Origin: an uncultured Acetatifactor sp.
Lineage (GTDB): Bacteria > Bacillota > Clostridia > Lachnospirales > Lachnospiraceae
Direction of reading: 5' to 3'
Assembly: GCA_910586215.1 (NCBI GenBank)
Contig: CAJUGH010000007.1
Span: forward strand, 15,812 to 79,811
Length of the DNA: 64,000 bases
Shown here: positions 35,900-45,327 of the stretch, in pieces
Numbering within the stretch: position 1 is the stretch's first letter
How the letters are laid out: the number at the start of each line of letters is the position of its first letter
Notes under the pieces: model-generated
Database searches by the model: none
The model's input: only the letters and a program-made list of their open reading frames with translations
Told to the model about the DNA's origin: nothing
Program-made: the position numbers and the translations under genes

Positions 35900-38614
35900 T
35901 TATTCCCAGGTATATCGGTACCGGTAGCTGTCCGTCCATTCTGGCTGCTTCACGGGCCGGTCATAATTGTAATGCCCGTCATCGCCCACCTGCAGCCCCA
36001 TCATCTGCCGCCACTTGGAATCTGTAAGCCTGTCGCTCATGGGCCAGGGGAACTGGTAGAAGGTGAAGACACTGCCCCGGGCGATTTTTAGTTTGCCTTC
36101 CACCTGCACGGCCACAAAGATGGAAGAAGGATTGCCTGTGGCAGCTTCCAGCACCTGTCCATTGGGGTCAGTGGCAATGTCCACCACAATGGCAGCCGGG
36201 TATTCCTGGGTGTTTAGCCAGTCGGAGTCATTTTGCTCCTTCACACTCTCCCGCCAGAAATGTTCCAGGTTGCCGCCATAGGTCTTGATCAGTTCATATT
36301 CCTCCGCAGTCAGGGACTCCTCCCGCAGTTCCTTCTGGGAGATCACCAGAAGCTGGCCGGCCAGGTAGGAGAGCCTGGAGAGATTCTCCTGGTCAGTCTC
36401 AGAGAGCATGCCATATTGCGCAAGCCCCTGGGCTGTCAGGTCGGCCAGGCGTACGAAGCGCTCATAGACCAGAGGCTCCGGCTCCACGTATCCGCGGTCA
36501 TCCGGTTCCGGATGGTCATCCTGTCCGCCGCCCATCTCTGCCATCACCTGCTTGGAATAGAGCACGGTGTCATGCTTCAGTTCCGTGAAGCTGCCTGCAA
36601 AACATTCCAGGTTCTTCTTCAGCCACTCTTCATTCTGCATGAAAGGCGGGTAGCCCTCAGCCTTTGGTGTGAGCAGGGGCCTTAAGGTATTCAGCCAGTT
36701 GGCATAGAGACTGGCAGTCCAGAGGGTACTGTTCTCCATGGCCATATCCTGCCGCATCCTGGACATATTCTCGGAATAGCCTGCATATCCGGTGGCACCG
36801 TTTGCCTCCAGGATGTTCAGGGCGGTGTCACTGCCCAGGACGGCTGGCACATCCAGCACATCGGGAAGCATGCGGTTCTCCCCTGCACTGTTGGCACCTA
36901 CATTGCTGTAGATCAGGCGCTGCATGATGGCAGCGTCAATGGAGAAGCGCTGTCCCATGAAGCGGAAGCCGGGAATCACTGTCTCCTCCCCTTCCCACAC
37001 AGGCAGGGAGTTGATCTGGGGTACCATTAGGGTGGCAGTCTGGGTATGGTAAGCCTGGAAGGCATCCGGGGTACCGATCAGTCCCTGAACGGAGAGATCC
37101 TCCCCGTAGGCGGCGCGGATGACACCGATATACTCGCACACCCCGGCATCATCGCTGGCTCCTGCGAAGAAGGAGGTCACAGCGTAGATGGATTCCCAAA
37201 GTGACAGGCTGTCCGGACTGTCATAGAGGGCCTGGGTGATGAGCAGGGCACTGCGGTCCAGATCCTCTTCGTCCTGGGTAAAATGGATCCTGCCATACCA
37301 CATCATGGCCCGGAAATACTGTTCCAGTCTGGGATCCCCCTCATAGTAGCCCCGGGGGATATACTGGGAGTAATCTTCGAATTTCCCGGTGATGGCGCAG
37401 TCCTGGATCCCCTGGGCGGCGCCTATTTTCTCGATTTCCTGCCATACCACATCAGACACGTAGTCGTTTACCGTCACGCTGTCGTCCAGAAGCCTTGCCC
37501 CTATGGTGAAATAAGCCACATTCCGCCGGGCGGCAGTCTCCCATTCGCTGCCCTGGAGCTGGCTGTACTGCAGGGTGCTCAGTTCCAGCATCTGTCTACT
37601 CAGTTGTGTGAGCTTGTCTGCCAGATAGTCCCGCTCAATATTCTTCAGCAAGTGGGCAAAATACAGGTGGTAAGTGTGCATCAGGGAATCCACGGTCACA
37701 AAGCTGGGGATCTGGGCATACCGGTTGGACTCATAGATCTCGAAAAATTCACTGCCGGCGCTTCCTGCCACCACGAAGCCGTTCTGGGCAAACTTCTGTG
37801 CCTGGCCTTCCTCCATATAGATCTGCCAGAGATTGTCAATGTTGCTCAGATCCGGTTCCACGGTGTAGGTCCCCACACTGGCTTCCACGGAGACTTCCGT
37901 ATAATCGGCCCCGGTGGGAATCAGCATAGGGCGGTCACTGCCACCCGGTGCCAAATTGGGCCGGAAGGCCACCAGGTCTTCCTCTGTCAATTCTGCCTTC
38001 ACAAAGGAGGGAATGTCAGATTCCCGGAACTGGGACACGGTGAGACTTACCTGGCCGTCTGCTACGGTCATCACCGCTGTCTGCCCCGCAGATACGGAAG
38101 CGCTCTGGGACTGGCCGCTTGCCGGGTCTGCCACCAGGCACTGCACGGTGCCTTCCAGGATATGGACCAGCATCCGGCCCGGGGCAGGTGTCTCCACCCA
38201 GCCGCTGGTGCCGCGGATGCCCACTGCCATGCTGGAGGAACGGATGCTCATGGTCTCATCTTCCTTCAAGGGTTCGGATACATTGAAATACAGGCTGCCG
38301 GCGTTCAGCAGAAGCGTCAGGTCCTTCCCCTCCTTCTGGATCTGTACATCGCTGGCCTGGTCCATCTTGGCCAGTTTCACATTGTCCAGGTTGATCCAGG
38401 CGTAGCTGAACTGCTGGGTGGACATCTGGTAGCCGCTGTAGAGCTTCAGGTCTTCCGCAGGTTCTATGCTTTTTAAGGATGCGTCCAGGATATCTACGGA
38501 ACCCTCTGCCCTGGCCAGGTTCATGGTGGTGGCCTTCAAGCCGCAGGCAGAGAGCAGGGATGCAGTTGCAAGGATCAGCAGGGCGGCTGCAAGGTAGGTA
38601 TATTTTCTCTTCAT
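35900..38614 (-). CDS. FecR-domain and DUF3160 lipoprotein
   Basis: A 904-residue surface lipoprotein. The signal peptide ends LLSAC with C24 as the lipid anchor. Residues 30-210 form a FecR-like domain (SYAWINLDNV, MAVGIRGTSGW), nearly parallel in sequence to the lipoprotein at 52310. The remainder is a DUF3160 domain (SLMHTYHLYF near 310). In Gram-positive bacteria such FecR domains lack a partner sigma factor; binding of cell-wall polymers is one idea. GAGGAGGG precedes the ATG, and a minus-strand promoter lies at 38672-38700. Confidence 0.86.
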   Translation of the reverse strand: MKRKYTYLAAALLILATASLLSACGLKATTMNLARAEGSVDILDASLKSIEPAEDLKLYSGYQMSTQQFSYAWINLDNVKLAKMDQASDVQIQKEGKDLTLLLNAGSLYFNVSEPLKEDETMSIRSSSMAVGIRGTSGWVETPAPGRMLVHILEGTVQCLVADPASGQSQSASVSAGQTAVMTVADGQVSLTVSQFRESDIPSFVKAELTEEDLVAFRPNLAPGGSDRPMLIPTGADYTEVSVEASVGTYTVEPDLSNIDNLWQIYMEEGQAQKFAQNGFVVAGSAGSEFFEIYESNRYAQIPSFVTVDSLMHTYHLYFAHLLKNIERDYLADKLTQLSRQMLELSTLQYSQLQGSEWETAARRNVAYFTIGARLLDDSVTVNDYVSDVVWQEIEKIGAAQGIQDCAITGKFEDYSQYIPRGYYEGDPRLEQYFRAMMWYGRIHFTQDEEDLDRSALLITQALYDSPDSLSLWESIYAVTSFFAGASDDAGVCEYIGVIRAAYGEDLSVQGLIGTPDAFQAYHTQTATLMVPQINSLPVWEGEETVIPGFRFMGQRFSIDAAIMQRLIYSNVGANSAGENRMLPDVLDVPAVLGSDTALNILEANGATGYAGYSENMSRMRQDMAMENSTLWTASLYANWLNTLRPLLTPKAEGYPPFMQNEEWLKKNLECFAGSFTELKHDTVLYSKQVMAEMGGGQDDHPEPDDRGYVEPEPLVYERFVRLADLTAQGLAQYGMLSETDQENLSRLSYLAGQLLVISQKELREESLTAEEYELIKTYGGNLEHFWRESVKEQNDSDWLNTQEYPAAIVVDIATDPNGQVLEAATGNPSSIFVAVQVEGKLKIARGSVFTFYQFPWPMSDRLTDSKWRQMMGLQVGDDGHYNYDRPVKQPEWTDSYRYRYTWE

Positions 38615-38671
38615 GAATGGGATTCCCTCCTCTTTCTAAAAGTGTTGCCATTGTGTGTATGATACAGGACT

Positions 38672-38700
38672 ATTGTAAGACAAGGGAGGGGTAAAAGCAA
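38672..38700 (-). promoter_or_regulatory. Promoter of the FecR-DUF3160/CapA operon
   Basis: On the minus strand TTGCTT (38700-38695) and TACAAT (38677-38672) are 17 bases apart, 58 bases before the start codon. It is back-to-back with the promoter at 38719. Confidence 0.6.
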
Positions 38701-38718
38701 GGAAATTTCCATTTGCCA

Positions 38719-38747
38719 TTGACAAAATCCTGAAACTAGGGTATAAG
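38719..38747 (+). promoter_or_regulatory. Promoter of the GntR-ABC operon
   Basis: TTGACA (38719-38724) and TATAAG (38742-38747) with an ideal 17-base spacer, 150 bases before the GntR start. Confidence 0.72.
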
Positions 38748-38770
38748 TGTATTAAGAGTCTTGGTACACT
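38746..38770 (+). promoter_or_regulatory. Putative GntR/YtrA operator
   Basis: AGTGTA (38746-38751) and TACACT (38765-38770) are perfect inverted arms that overlap the end of the -10 box and the start point. GntR-family repressors of the YtrA group often bind such dyads in their own promoters, so autorepression is inferred. The remaining leader (38771-38894) holds nothing else that I recognise. Confidence 0.55.
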
Positions 38771-38894
38771 AAATGATAGCAGGCGAAACACGCTGATAGT
38801 TAACACCCGGATGCAGGCAGTATCAAAAGTCATATTTGCTGACCGGGCTCATTGTCCGCAGGAATAGCGGGAGTAAAAAGGAAAGGAAACAACC

Positions 38895-39260
38895 GTGATA
38901 TTACTAGATTTTCGGGACAAGCGCCCTATCTACGAACAGATGGTGGAGAAACTGGAACAATTGATTGCAAATGGTGGCTTAGAGCCGCTGACCCGGATGC
39001 CCAGTGTGCGCAGCCTGGCTATAGAACTGTCCGTGAATCCCAACACGGTGCAGCGGGCCTATGCCCAGCTGGAACAGGAGGGGTATCTGTACACCGTGTC
39101 TGGCCGGGGTACCTTCGTGACAGCGGAGAATGAGTGGCGGGAGGGCAGGCAGGAGAAAGCACTGCAGGCCTGGCAGGAGGCTACGCAAAAGGCCAGGGAG
39201 GAGGGCCTGGGCCGGGAGGTGTTGTCTGGGAAGCTGGAAGAGATCTATAAGGAAGTATGA
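38895..39260 (+). CDS. GntR-family regulator, YtrA type
   Basis: A 121-residue repressor. The winged helix covers 10-75 (PIYEQMVEKLEQLI, MPSVRSLAIELSVNPNTVQRAY) and the short helical tail has no ligand domain, as in YtrA proteins. The GTG start follows AAGGAAAGGAAA. It is the first gene of an operon with an ABC ATPase and a large permease, as YtrA regulators usually are; these respond to cell-wall antibiotics in Bacillus. The dyad at 38746-38770 is its probable target. Confidence 0.92.
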   Translation: MILLDFRDKRPIYEQMVEKLEQLIANGGLEPLTRMPSVRSLAIELSVNPNTVQRAYAQLEQEGYLYTVSGRGTFVTAENEWREGRQEKALQAWQEATQKAREEGLGREVLSGKLEEIYKEV

Positions 39261-39275
39261 ACGGGGGTATGAGGG

Positions 39276-40178
39276 ATGATAGAATTCCAGAATGTGAGTA
39301 AGTCATTTGACCAGGTAAAGGCCATTGACCAGGTGACGGCCTCCATTGAGGAGGGACATGTGTATGGCCTGATCGGCACCAACGGGGCGGGCAAGTCCAC
39401 CTTGATGCGCCTCATGAGCGGTGTGCTGAAGCCGGATAAGGGCAGTGTCCTGGTGGACGGGGAGGAGGTCTATGACAACCCCTCGGCCAAGGGGAAGATA
39501 TTTTATCTGTCAGACGACCAGTATTTCTTCAAGAGTGGTACGCCGAAGGACATGTGCAGGCTGTACAGTACGTATTATCCCGGTTTTGACCAGGAGAAGT
39601 GGCGGGCGCTGATGGGGAAATTCGGCCTGGACATCCGTCGGAAGAACAACACCTTTTCCAAGGGTATGAAGAAGCAGCTATCCGTGATCTGTGGGGTGTG
39701 TGCCGGGGCAAAATACCTGCTCTGCGATGAGACCTTTGACGGGCTGGATCCAGTAATGCGCCAGGCGGTGAAGGCTATATTTGTCCGGGAGATGGAGGAG
39801 CGGGGACTGACCCCGGTCATCGCCTCCCACAACCTGCGGGAACTGGAGGATATCTGTGAGCATGTGGGGCTGCTGCACCGGGGTGGGATCCTGTTCCAGA
39901 AGGATCTGGAGGAGATGAAGCTGAATATCCATAAGATACAGTGCGTGATCAAGGTGAAGACGACCCTGGAACAGTTACAGGCCGGGATGGACATCCTGGC
40001 CATGGAGAACAGGGGGGCGCTCTATACCCTCACTGTCCGGGGAAAACGGGAGGAAGTGGAGGCATTCCTGGAGAAAGTATCCCCTGTCTTCTATGAACTG
40101 CTGCCTCTGTCCCTGGAGGAGATCTTTATCAGTGAAACGGAGGTGAAGGGATATGACGTCAAAGCGCTTATTTCTTAA
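39276..40178 (+). CDS. ABC transporter ATPase, YtrB-like
   Basis: A 300-residue ATP-binding subunit. Walker A is GTNGAGKST near 37, the signature is the divergent FSKGMKKQ, and Walker B is LLCDETFDGLD. The C-terminal 80 residues are the extension found in antibiotic- or stress-linked ATPases of this type. It starts 15 bases after the GntR gene and overlaps the permease gene by 26 bases. Confidence 0.93.
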   Translation: MIEFQNVSKSFDQVKAIDQVTASIEEGHVYGLIGTNGAGKSTLMRLMSGVLKPDKGSVLVDGEEVYDNPSAKGKIFYLSDDQYFFKSGTPKDMCRLYSTYYPGFDQEKWRALMGKFGLDIRRKNNTFSKGMKKQLSVICGVCAGAKYLLCDETFDGLDPVMRQAVKAIFVREMEERGLTPVIASHNLRELEDICEHVGLLHRGGILFQKDLEEMKLNIHKIQCVIKVKTTLEQLQAGMDILAMENRGALYTLTVRGKREEVEAFLEKVSPVFYELLPLSLEEIFISETEVKGYDVKALIS

Positions 40179-42324
40179 AGCCATGGCAGAGGAGATGCGG
40201 CACCGTCTGTGGATGCTGGCGTTGTCCGTGCTGGGACATTTTCTGATTCTCTTTGTGCCCTTTTTGATTGTCAGGAGTAATCCAGGTTCCTGGTATGGTA
40301 CGAAGGATATAGAGGAAGTTGCCAGGAACATGGTTTCGTTTATAAGGAACTATGTGACTGTGGCAGGGGGGGTGATCGCCATTCTGGGAGCCATGGTGGT
40401 GGGCATCTTCGGATTCCGCTTTATTTTCCACAAGAGGCATGTGGATACCTGGCACAGCCTGCCCATCAGGCGCAGCATGCTGTACGGGGTATGCTGGCTG
40501 GACGGCTTCCTGATCTGGTTCGTTCCCATGCTTGTGAGCGTGCTGCTTACCGGGGGCCTGGCAGGGGCTACCGTCTATAGCCTGACAGGTGCCGAAGGAG
40601 CTTTTGCTGTGGCGAAAGAGACCGGGACAGTCCTGTGTGTCCTCACCATAGTATTTCTGCTGGTGTATCATCTGGTACTGATAGCCGTGATGGTCAGCGG
40701 CAATGTGCTGAATGCCATTGTGAGTATGTGCATACTGGGTACGGGGGTGATCTGCATCTATGGCATGGAAATTGGTTTCATGGCAGCCTACCTGGATACT
40801 TTCTATGAGACAGGGGAGAATGTCCTTCTGGCAGCTTATGCCTCGCCCCTTGTGGCGGCTACTTATCTGCTGGGCAGGGCGGTGGACCGGACCTGGGAGC
40901 CTGTGAGCCATTTTATCAATTGTATGGCAGACCAGGCCTTGATAGCGGCGGCCATGGGTGTGTGCGCTTTCCTTCTCTACAAAAAGCGGCCTTCGGAACT
41001 GGCAGAGCAGGGTATCCGGAACAGATGGCTGTCTGCCCTGATGCGGATCCTGTCAGGAATCGTTGCAGGAATGGGAGGATGGCTCCTGTTTGTGCTGCTG
41101 GTAGAGGACGGCCAGGCAGTAGGCTGGGGGATTTTCGGGGCTGTGCTCTTTACCGTGCTGGTGATGGGAGTGCTGGACATGATATTTTCCATGGAATTCA
41201 AGGCATTCCTGGCCCACTGGGCACAGATGGCAGGGACGGTGGTAGTCGTGGTGCTGCTTAGCTTTGCCTTCTGCTTTGACTGGATGGGCTATGACACTTA
41301 TCTGCCGGATCAGGAGGATATCGTGCAGATGGCAGTCTATGACCCTGAACTATGTAACCGCACGAACCGGCATGCATTCAGCCGGATAGAGGAGGTCCTG
41401 CGGGACATGCAATATGAGGATGCCCAGGCAGCCTATGCTTTCCTGGAACAGGTCACAGCCAGACAGAAGTCCGGGACAGATCCGGTGCAGGGATCCAGGG
41501 ACGAGATTACAGTCAGGGTCAGTTTGAAAAACGGCAGGAGTTATTACAGGATCTATGAGATAACTGCGGCGGACAGACAGGTGCTGGCACCGATCATCTG
41601 CAGCCAGGCCTACCTGGAACAGAATTACCTGTTTGACATAGAGGAAATGGTGTCTGAGGATCTTCTGGGAGCGCTGGCCCTGGGAAAGGGAGAAAAGAGC
41701 ATATCTGCCACAGACAGCCGGGAGGAGATCTGTAAGATTCTGGAGGCATACAACCTGGACTGCCTGGAAGATCCCCGGGTTCTGGTGGGGGAGGGAGGCA
41801 GGAACCTGCTGGACATAAGGCTGCTCTCCCCTGATGTAAGGCCTGGTTTCAATCTGACTGTCTGTGAAAGTATGCAGCATACCATAGAAGCCCTGGAGGA
41901 AGCAGGGTGGGGAGACTGGGTGGCAGACCTGGATCCGGGAGAGGTGGCATGGATTGAACTGCCCCTGGGATCTTTCCCTGCAGGCCGGGACTGGTCCAGG
42001 GAAGAACTGGTGGCCCTGGCCAGACAGACCTACGGGGTAGACGGCGTGCAGGGGGAGGAAACCAAGGAAGAAGGAAGGGAAATCCAGTCCCAGGAAAGTA
42101 TGGAATCCTACAAGGAAGGGGAACTGGAACTGACCATCACGGATCCCGACCATATCCGTACCCTTCTGGGGCTTGTCAGCTATGAAGATGACGGAGACAG
42201 TATTTATCAGAGAGACGTTATACGGCTCTATTATGAGAGGGAGGACAGGAACGGCTACCTGTATCTGGAGAAGGGAAAGTTGCCGGAAGAGATTCTCCTG
42301 CTGTTTGGGGAATTGGCAAAGTAA
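40153..42324 (+). CDS. Large ABC-type membrane protein of the GntR module
   Basis: A 723-residue protein with about eight transmembrane helices in residues 15-375 (two small groups separated by loops) and a soluble C-terminal half of about 340 residues rich in charged residues. It must be the membrane partner of the YtrB-like ATPase. The soluble part may be an outer sensing domain but I do not recognise a named family. Translation is coupled to the ATPase through the overlap. Confidence 0.78.
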   Translation: MTSKRLFLKAMAEEMRHRLWMLALSVLGHFLILFVPFLIVRSNPGSWYGTKDIEEVARNMVSFIRNYVTVAGGVIAILGAMVVGIFGFRFIFHKRHVDTWHSLPIRRSMLYGVCWLDGFLIWFVPMLVSVLLTGGLAGATVYSLTGAEGAFAVAKETGTVLCVLTIVFLLVYHLVLIAVMVSGNVLNAIVSMCILGTGVICIYGMEIGFMAAYLDTFYETGENVLLAAYASPLVAATYLLGRAVDRTWEPVSHFINCMADQALIAAAMGVCAFLLYKKRPSELAEQGIRNRWLSALMRILSGIVAGMGGWLLFVLLVEDGQAVGWGIFGAVLFTVLVMGVLDMIFSMEFKAFLAHWAQMAGTVVVVVLLSFAFCFDWMGYDTYLPDQEDIVQMAVYDPELCNRTNRHAFSRIEEVLRDMQYEDAQAAYAFLEQVTARQKSGTDPVQGSRDEITVRVSLKNGRSYYRIYEITAADRQVLAPIICSQAYLEQNYLFDIEEMVSEDLLGALALGKGEKSISATDSREEICKILEAYNLDCLEDPRVLVGEGGRNLLDIRLLSPDVRPGFNLTVCESMQHTIEALEEAGWGDWVADLDPGEVAWIELPLGSFPAGRDWSREELVALARQTYGVDGVQGEETKEEGREIQSQESMESYKEGELELTITDPDHIRTLLGLVSYEDDGDSIYQRDVIRLYYEREDRNGYLYLEKGKLPEEILLLFGELAK

Positions 42325-42370
42325 GGAAGACTTAAAATTTATAAAATATGGCGTTACCGTTCCGTAAGTG

Positions 42371-42399
42371 TTGAATCAAGCGGACAAATCTGTTACAAT
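42371..42399 (+). promoter_or_regulatory. Promoter of secA
   Basis: TTGAAT and TACAAT with a 17-base spacer, 113 bases before the secA start. Confidence 0.65.
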
Positions 42400-42438
42400 A
42401 GGCAATAGGTTTTAAGAAACAGTGCCTTGGAATGTGTC

Positions 42439-42457
42439 GTAACAGTTCAGCCAGTCC
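42439..42457 (+). repeat. Family (ii) half-unit in the secA leader
   Basis: GTAACAGTTCAGCCAGTCC matches the start of the long form at 25951. No second arm is visible. Confidence 0.6.
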
Positions 42458-42511
42458 CTCTTTAAGGATGAAAAGGGATCTGCGCAAGACATACTTAGGC
42501 CACGGAAAGGT

Positions 42512-45091
42512 ATGGGAATCCAAGTGAAGGTAATAGATAAGATTTTCGGGACACGCAGCCAGCGGGAATTGAAGCGGATCATGCCCCTGGTGGACAAAAT
42601 CGAGGCCCTTCGTCCTGCCATGCAGCAGCTATCGGATGAGGCGCTGCGTGCCAGGACAGAGGAGTTCAGGAAACGCCTGGAGGAGGGAGAGACCCTGGAT
42701 GACATTCTTCCGGATGCCTTTGCCACTGTCAGGGAGGCGGCCAGGCGAGTGCTGAATATGGAACATTTCCGGGTACAGCTTATCGGCGGCATCATCATGC
42801 ACCAGGGACGTATCGCGGAGATGCGTACCGGTGAAGGTAAGACCCTGGTGGCTACCCTGCCTGCCTACCTGAATGCCCTGGAGGGAAAGGGTGTGCATGT
42901 GGTCACAGTCAATGATTACCTGGCAAAGCGTGACGCAGAGTGGATGGGCCAGATCCATGAGTTCCTGGGGTTGTCCGTGGGCGTTGTGCTAAACAGCATG
43001 ACCAGCGAGGAGCGGCAGAAGGCATATAATTGCGACATCACTTATGTGACCAACAATGAACTGGGATTCGATTACCTGCGGGACAATATGGTAATCTACA
43101 AGGAACAGTTGGTGCTGCGGGACCTGCACTACTGTATCATTGACGAGGTGGACTCGGTGCTCATCGATGAAGCCAGGACGCCCCTTATCATCTCTGGACA
43201 GAGCGGCAAGTCCACGGCCCTGTATGAGATGTGCGACCTGCTGGCCAGGCGGATGCAGCGGGGTGCGGACATGCAGGAACTGACCAAGATGGATGCCATC
43301 ATGGGGGTGGTGCAGGAGGAGACAGGGGATTTTATCGTCAATGAGAAGGATAAGGTCATCAACCTCACCGAGGCCGGTGTGAAGAAGGTGGAGCAGTTCT
43401 TCCACATAGAGAACTATGCGGATCCTGAGAATCTGGAGATCCAGCACAATATCATCCTGGCCCTTAGGGCACACAACCTTATGTTCCGGGACCAGGACTA
43501 TGTGGTGAAGGATGACCAGGTGCTGATCGTGGATGAGTTCACCGGACGTATCATGCCGGGACGCCGCTATTCGGACGGCCTGCATCAGGCCATTGAGGCC
43601 AAGGAACATGTGAAGGTGAAGCGGGAGAGCAAGACCCTGGCCACCATCACCTTCCAGAATTTCTTCAACCTGTTTGAGAAGAAATGTGGCATGACCGGTA
43701 CAGCCATGACCGAGGCCAAGGAGTTCGAGGAGATCTACAGCATGGATGTGGTGGAGATTCCCACCAATGTGCCTGTGGCCAGGATAGACCAGCAGGATGC
43801 CGTGTACAAGACCAGGGCAGAGAAGCTTGGGGCCATTGTGGATGCAGTGGAGGAGGCTCATGCCAAGGGGCAGCCTGTGCTGGTAGGTACCATCACCATT
43901 GAAGCCAGTGAGGAGCTGAGCGGCCTGCTGAAAAGGAGGGGCATCCAGCACAAGGTACTGAATGCCAAGTTCCACGAACTGGAGGCAGAGATCGTGGCAG
44001 ATGCCGGTATCCACGGTGCTGTCACCATTGCCACCAACATGGCAGGCCGTGGTACGGATATCAAGCTGGATGAGGAAGCACGTGCGGCAGGAGGACTGAA
44101 GATTATCGGTACCGAGCGCCATGAGTCCAGGCGTATTGACAACCAGCTGCGCGGGCGAAGCGGCCGCCAGGGAGACCCTGGTGAGTCCAAGTTCTATATT
44201 TCCCTGCAGGACGACTTGATGCGGCTGTTCGGCTCCGAGCGTCTCATCGGCATGTTCAACGCCCTGGGTGTGCCGGAGGGACAGGAGATTGAGCACAAGG
44301 CCCTGACCAGTGCCATTGAGACAGCCCAGAAGAAGATCGAGAACAACAACTTCGGCATCCGTAAGAACCTGCTGGAGTATGACCGTGTCATGAGTGAGCA
44401 GAGGGAGATCATCTACGAGGAGCGCCGCAGGGTCTTAAATGGCGAGAGCATGCGGGACTTTATCTATAAGATGATCACAGATATCACAGAGAACTGTGTG
44501 GATATCAGCATCAATGAGGATGCGGCAGTAGAAGACTGGAACTTCAATGAACTGAACACACTGCTGGTGCCTACCATTCCCCTGCAGCCTGTGACAGGGG
44601 AACGGGTGAAGACTCCCAAGAAGAACGGGCTGAAGCAGCAGCTCAAGGAGGAGGCCGTGAAGCTTTATGAGAGCAAGGAAGCGGAGTTCCCCAACTCAGA
44701 GGCCATCCGGGAACTGGAGCGGGTGATCCTGCTGAAGGTCATTGACAGGAAGTGGATGGACCATATCGATGACATGGAGCAGCTGCGGCAGGGCATCGGT
44801 CTCCAGGCCTATGGCCAGAGGGATCCCCTGGTGGAATACAAGATGAGCGGCTATGACATGTTCGATGAGATGACCCAGAACATCAAGGAGGAGACCGTGC
44901 GCCTGCTCTTCCACATCAAGGTGGAGCAGAAGGTCGAGCGGGAGCAGGTGGCCAAGGTCACAGGCACTAACAAGGATGACAGCGTACAGAAGGCTCCGGT
45001 GAAGCGGGACAATGCCAAGATATACCCCAACGACCCCTGCCCTTGTGGAAGCGGGAGAAAGTATAAGCAGTGCTGTGGCAGGAAGGCTTGA
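42512..45091 (+). CDS. secA: Protein translocase ATPase SecA
   Basis: An 859-residue motor of the Sec pathway. The first nucleotide-binding fold has MRTGEGKTL near 104 and IIDEVDSVLIDEARTPL; the second contains TIATNMAGRGTDIKL and the IGTERHESRRIDNQLRGRSGRQGD segment of SecA. The C-terminal tail DPCPCGSGRKYKQCC is the zinc-binding site for SecB or ribosomes. It drives secreted proteins such as the lipoproteins in this window through SecYEG. The ATG at 42512 is only one base after GGAAAGG, so GTG 42524 could be the true start. It leads an operon with a small basic protein and prfB. Confidence 0.97.
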   Translation: MGIQVKVIDKIFGTRSQRELKRIMPLVDKIEALRPAMQQLSDEALRARTEEFRKRLEEGETLDDILPDAFATVREAARRVLNMEHFRVQLIGGIIMHQGRIAEMRTGEGKTLVATLPAYLNALEGKGVHVVTVNDYLAKRDAEWMGQIHEFLGLSVGVVLNSMTSEERQKAYNCDITYVTNNELGFDYLRDNMVIYKEQLVLRDLHYCIIDEVDSVLIDEARTPLIISGQSGKSTALYEMCDLLARRMQRGADMQELTKMDAIMGVVQEETGDFIVNEKDKVINLTEAGVKKVEQFFHIENYADPENLEIQHNIILALRAHNLMFRDQDYVVKDDQVLIVDEFTGRIMPGRRYSDGLHQAIEAKEHVKVKRESKTLATITFQNFFNLFEKKCGMTGTAMTEAKEFEEIYSMDVVEIPTNVPVARIDQQDAVYKTRAEKLGAIVDAVEEAHAKGQPVLVGTITIEASEELSGLLKRRGIQHKVLNAKFHELEAEIVADAGIHGAVTIATNMAGRGTDIKLDEEARAAGGLKIIGTERHESRRIDNQLRGRSGRQGDPGESKFYISLQDDLMRLFGSERLIGMFNALGVPEGQEIEHKALTSAIETAQKKIENNNFGIRKNLLEYDRVMSEQREIIYEERRRVLNGESMRDFIYKMITDITENCVDISINEDAAVEDWNFNELNTLLVPTIPLQPVTGERVKTPKKNGLKQQLKEEAVKLYESKEAEFPNSEAIRELERVILLKVIDRKWMDHIDDMEQLRQGIGLQAYGQRDPLVEYKMSGYDMFDEMTQNIKEETVRLLFHIKVEQKVEREQVAKVTGTNKDDSVQKAPVKRDNAKIYPNDPCPCGSGRKYKQCCGRKA

Positions 45092-45128
45092 TGGCGAGAA
45101 GCTGTCTGGTAAAGGGAGGAGAATATAC

Positions 45129-45278
45129 ATGAGAAAGACGAGAAGTGACTGCACGGTGGGCACATTTGAGAAAAATCATGGACTGCCTCCGGGAACCATC
45201 CGAAATGAAAACGGTCGTAAAACCAGAAGCGATAAAACCATAGGTGCCATACGAAAAGAGAATGAGAAAAAGAGATAA
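45129..45278 (+). CDS. Small basic protein between secA and prfB
   Basis: A 49-residue protein with a very good ribosome site (GGGAGGAG, 8 bases before ATG). The sequence is highly charged, about one third Lys/Arg/Glu/Asp, and contains an internal duplication: KTRSDCTVG at 3-11 and KTRSDKTIG at 31-39. No family is recognised. The strong start signal, lack of stops and position inside a housekeeping operon support a real gene. Its basic nature would suit RNA or ribosome binding, which is a guess. Confidence 0.72.
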   Translation: MRKTRSDCTVGTFEKNHGLPPGTIRNENGRKTRSDKTIGAIRKENEKKR

Positions 45279-45327
45279 CTGGGATGCCCAAATATCAAAT
45301 ACATTTTAAGAAAGAAGGTGACGTTAA

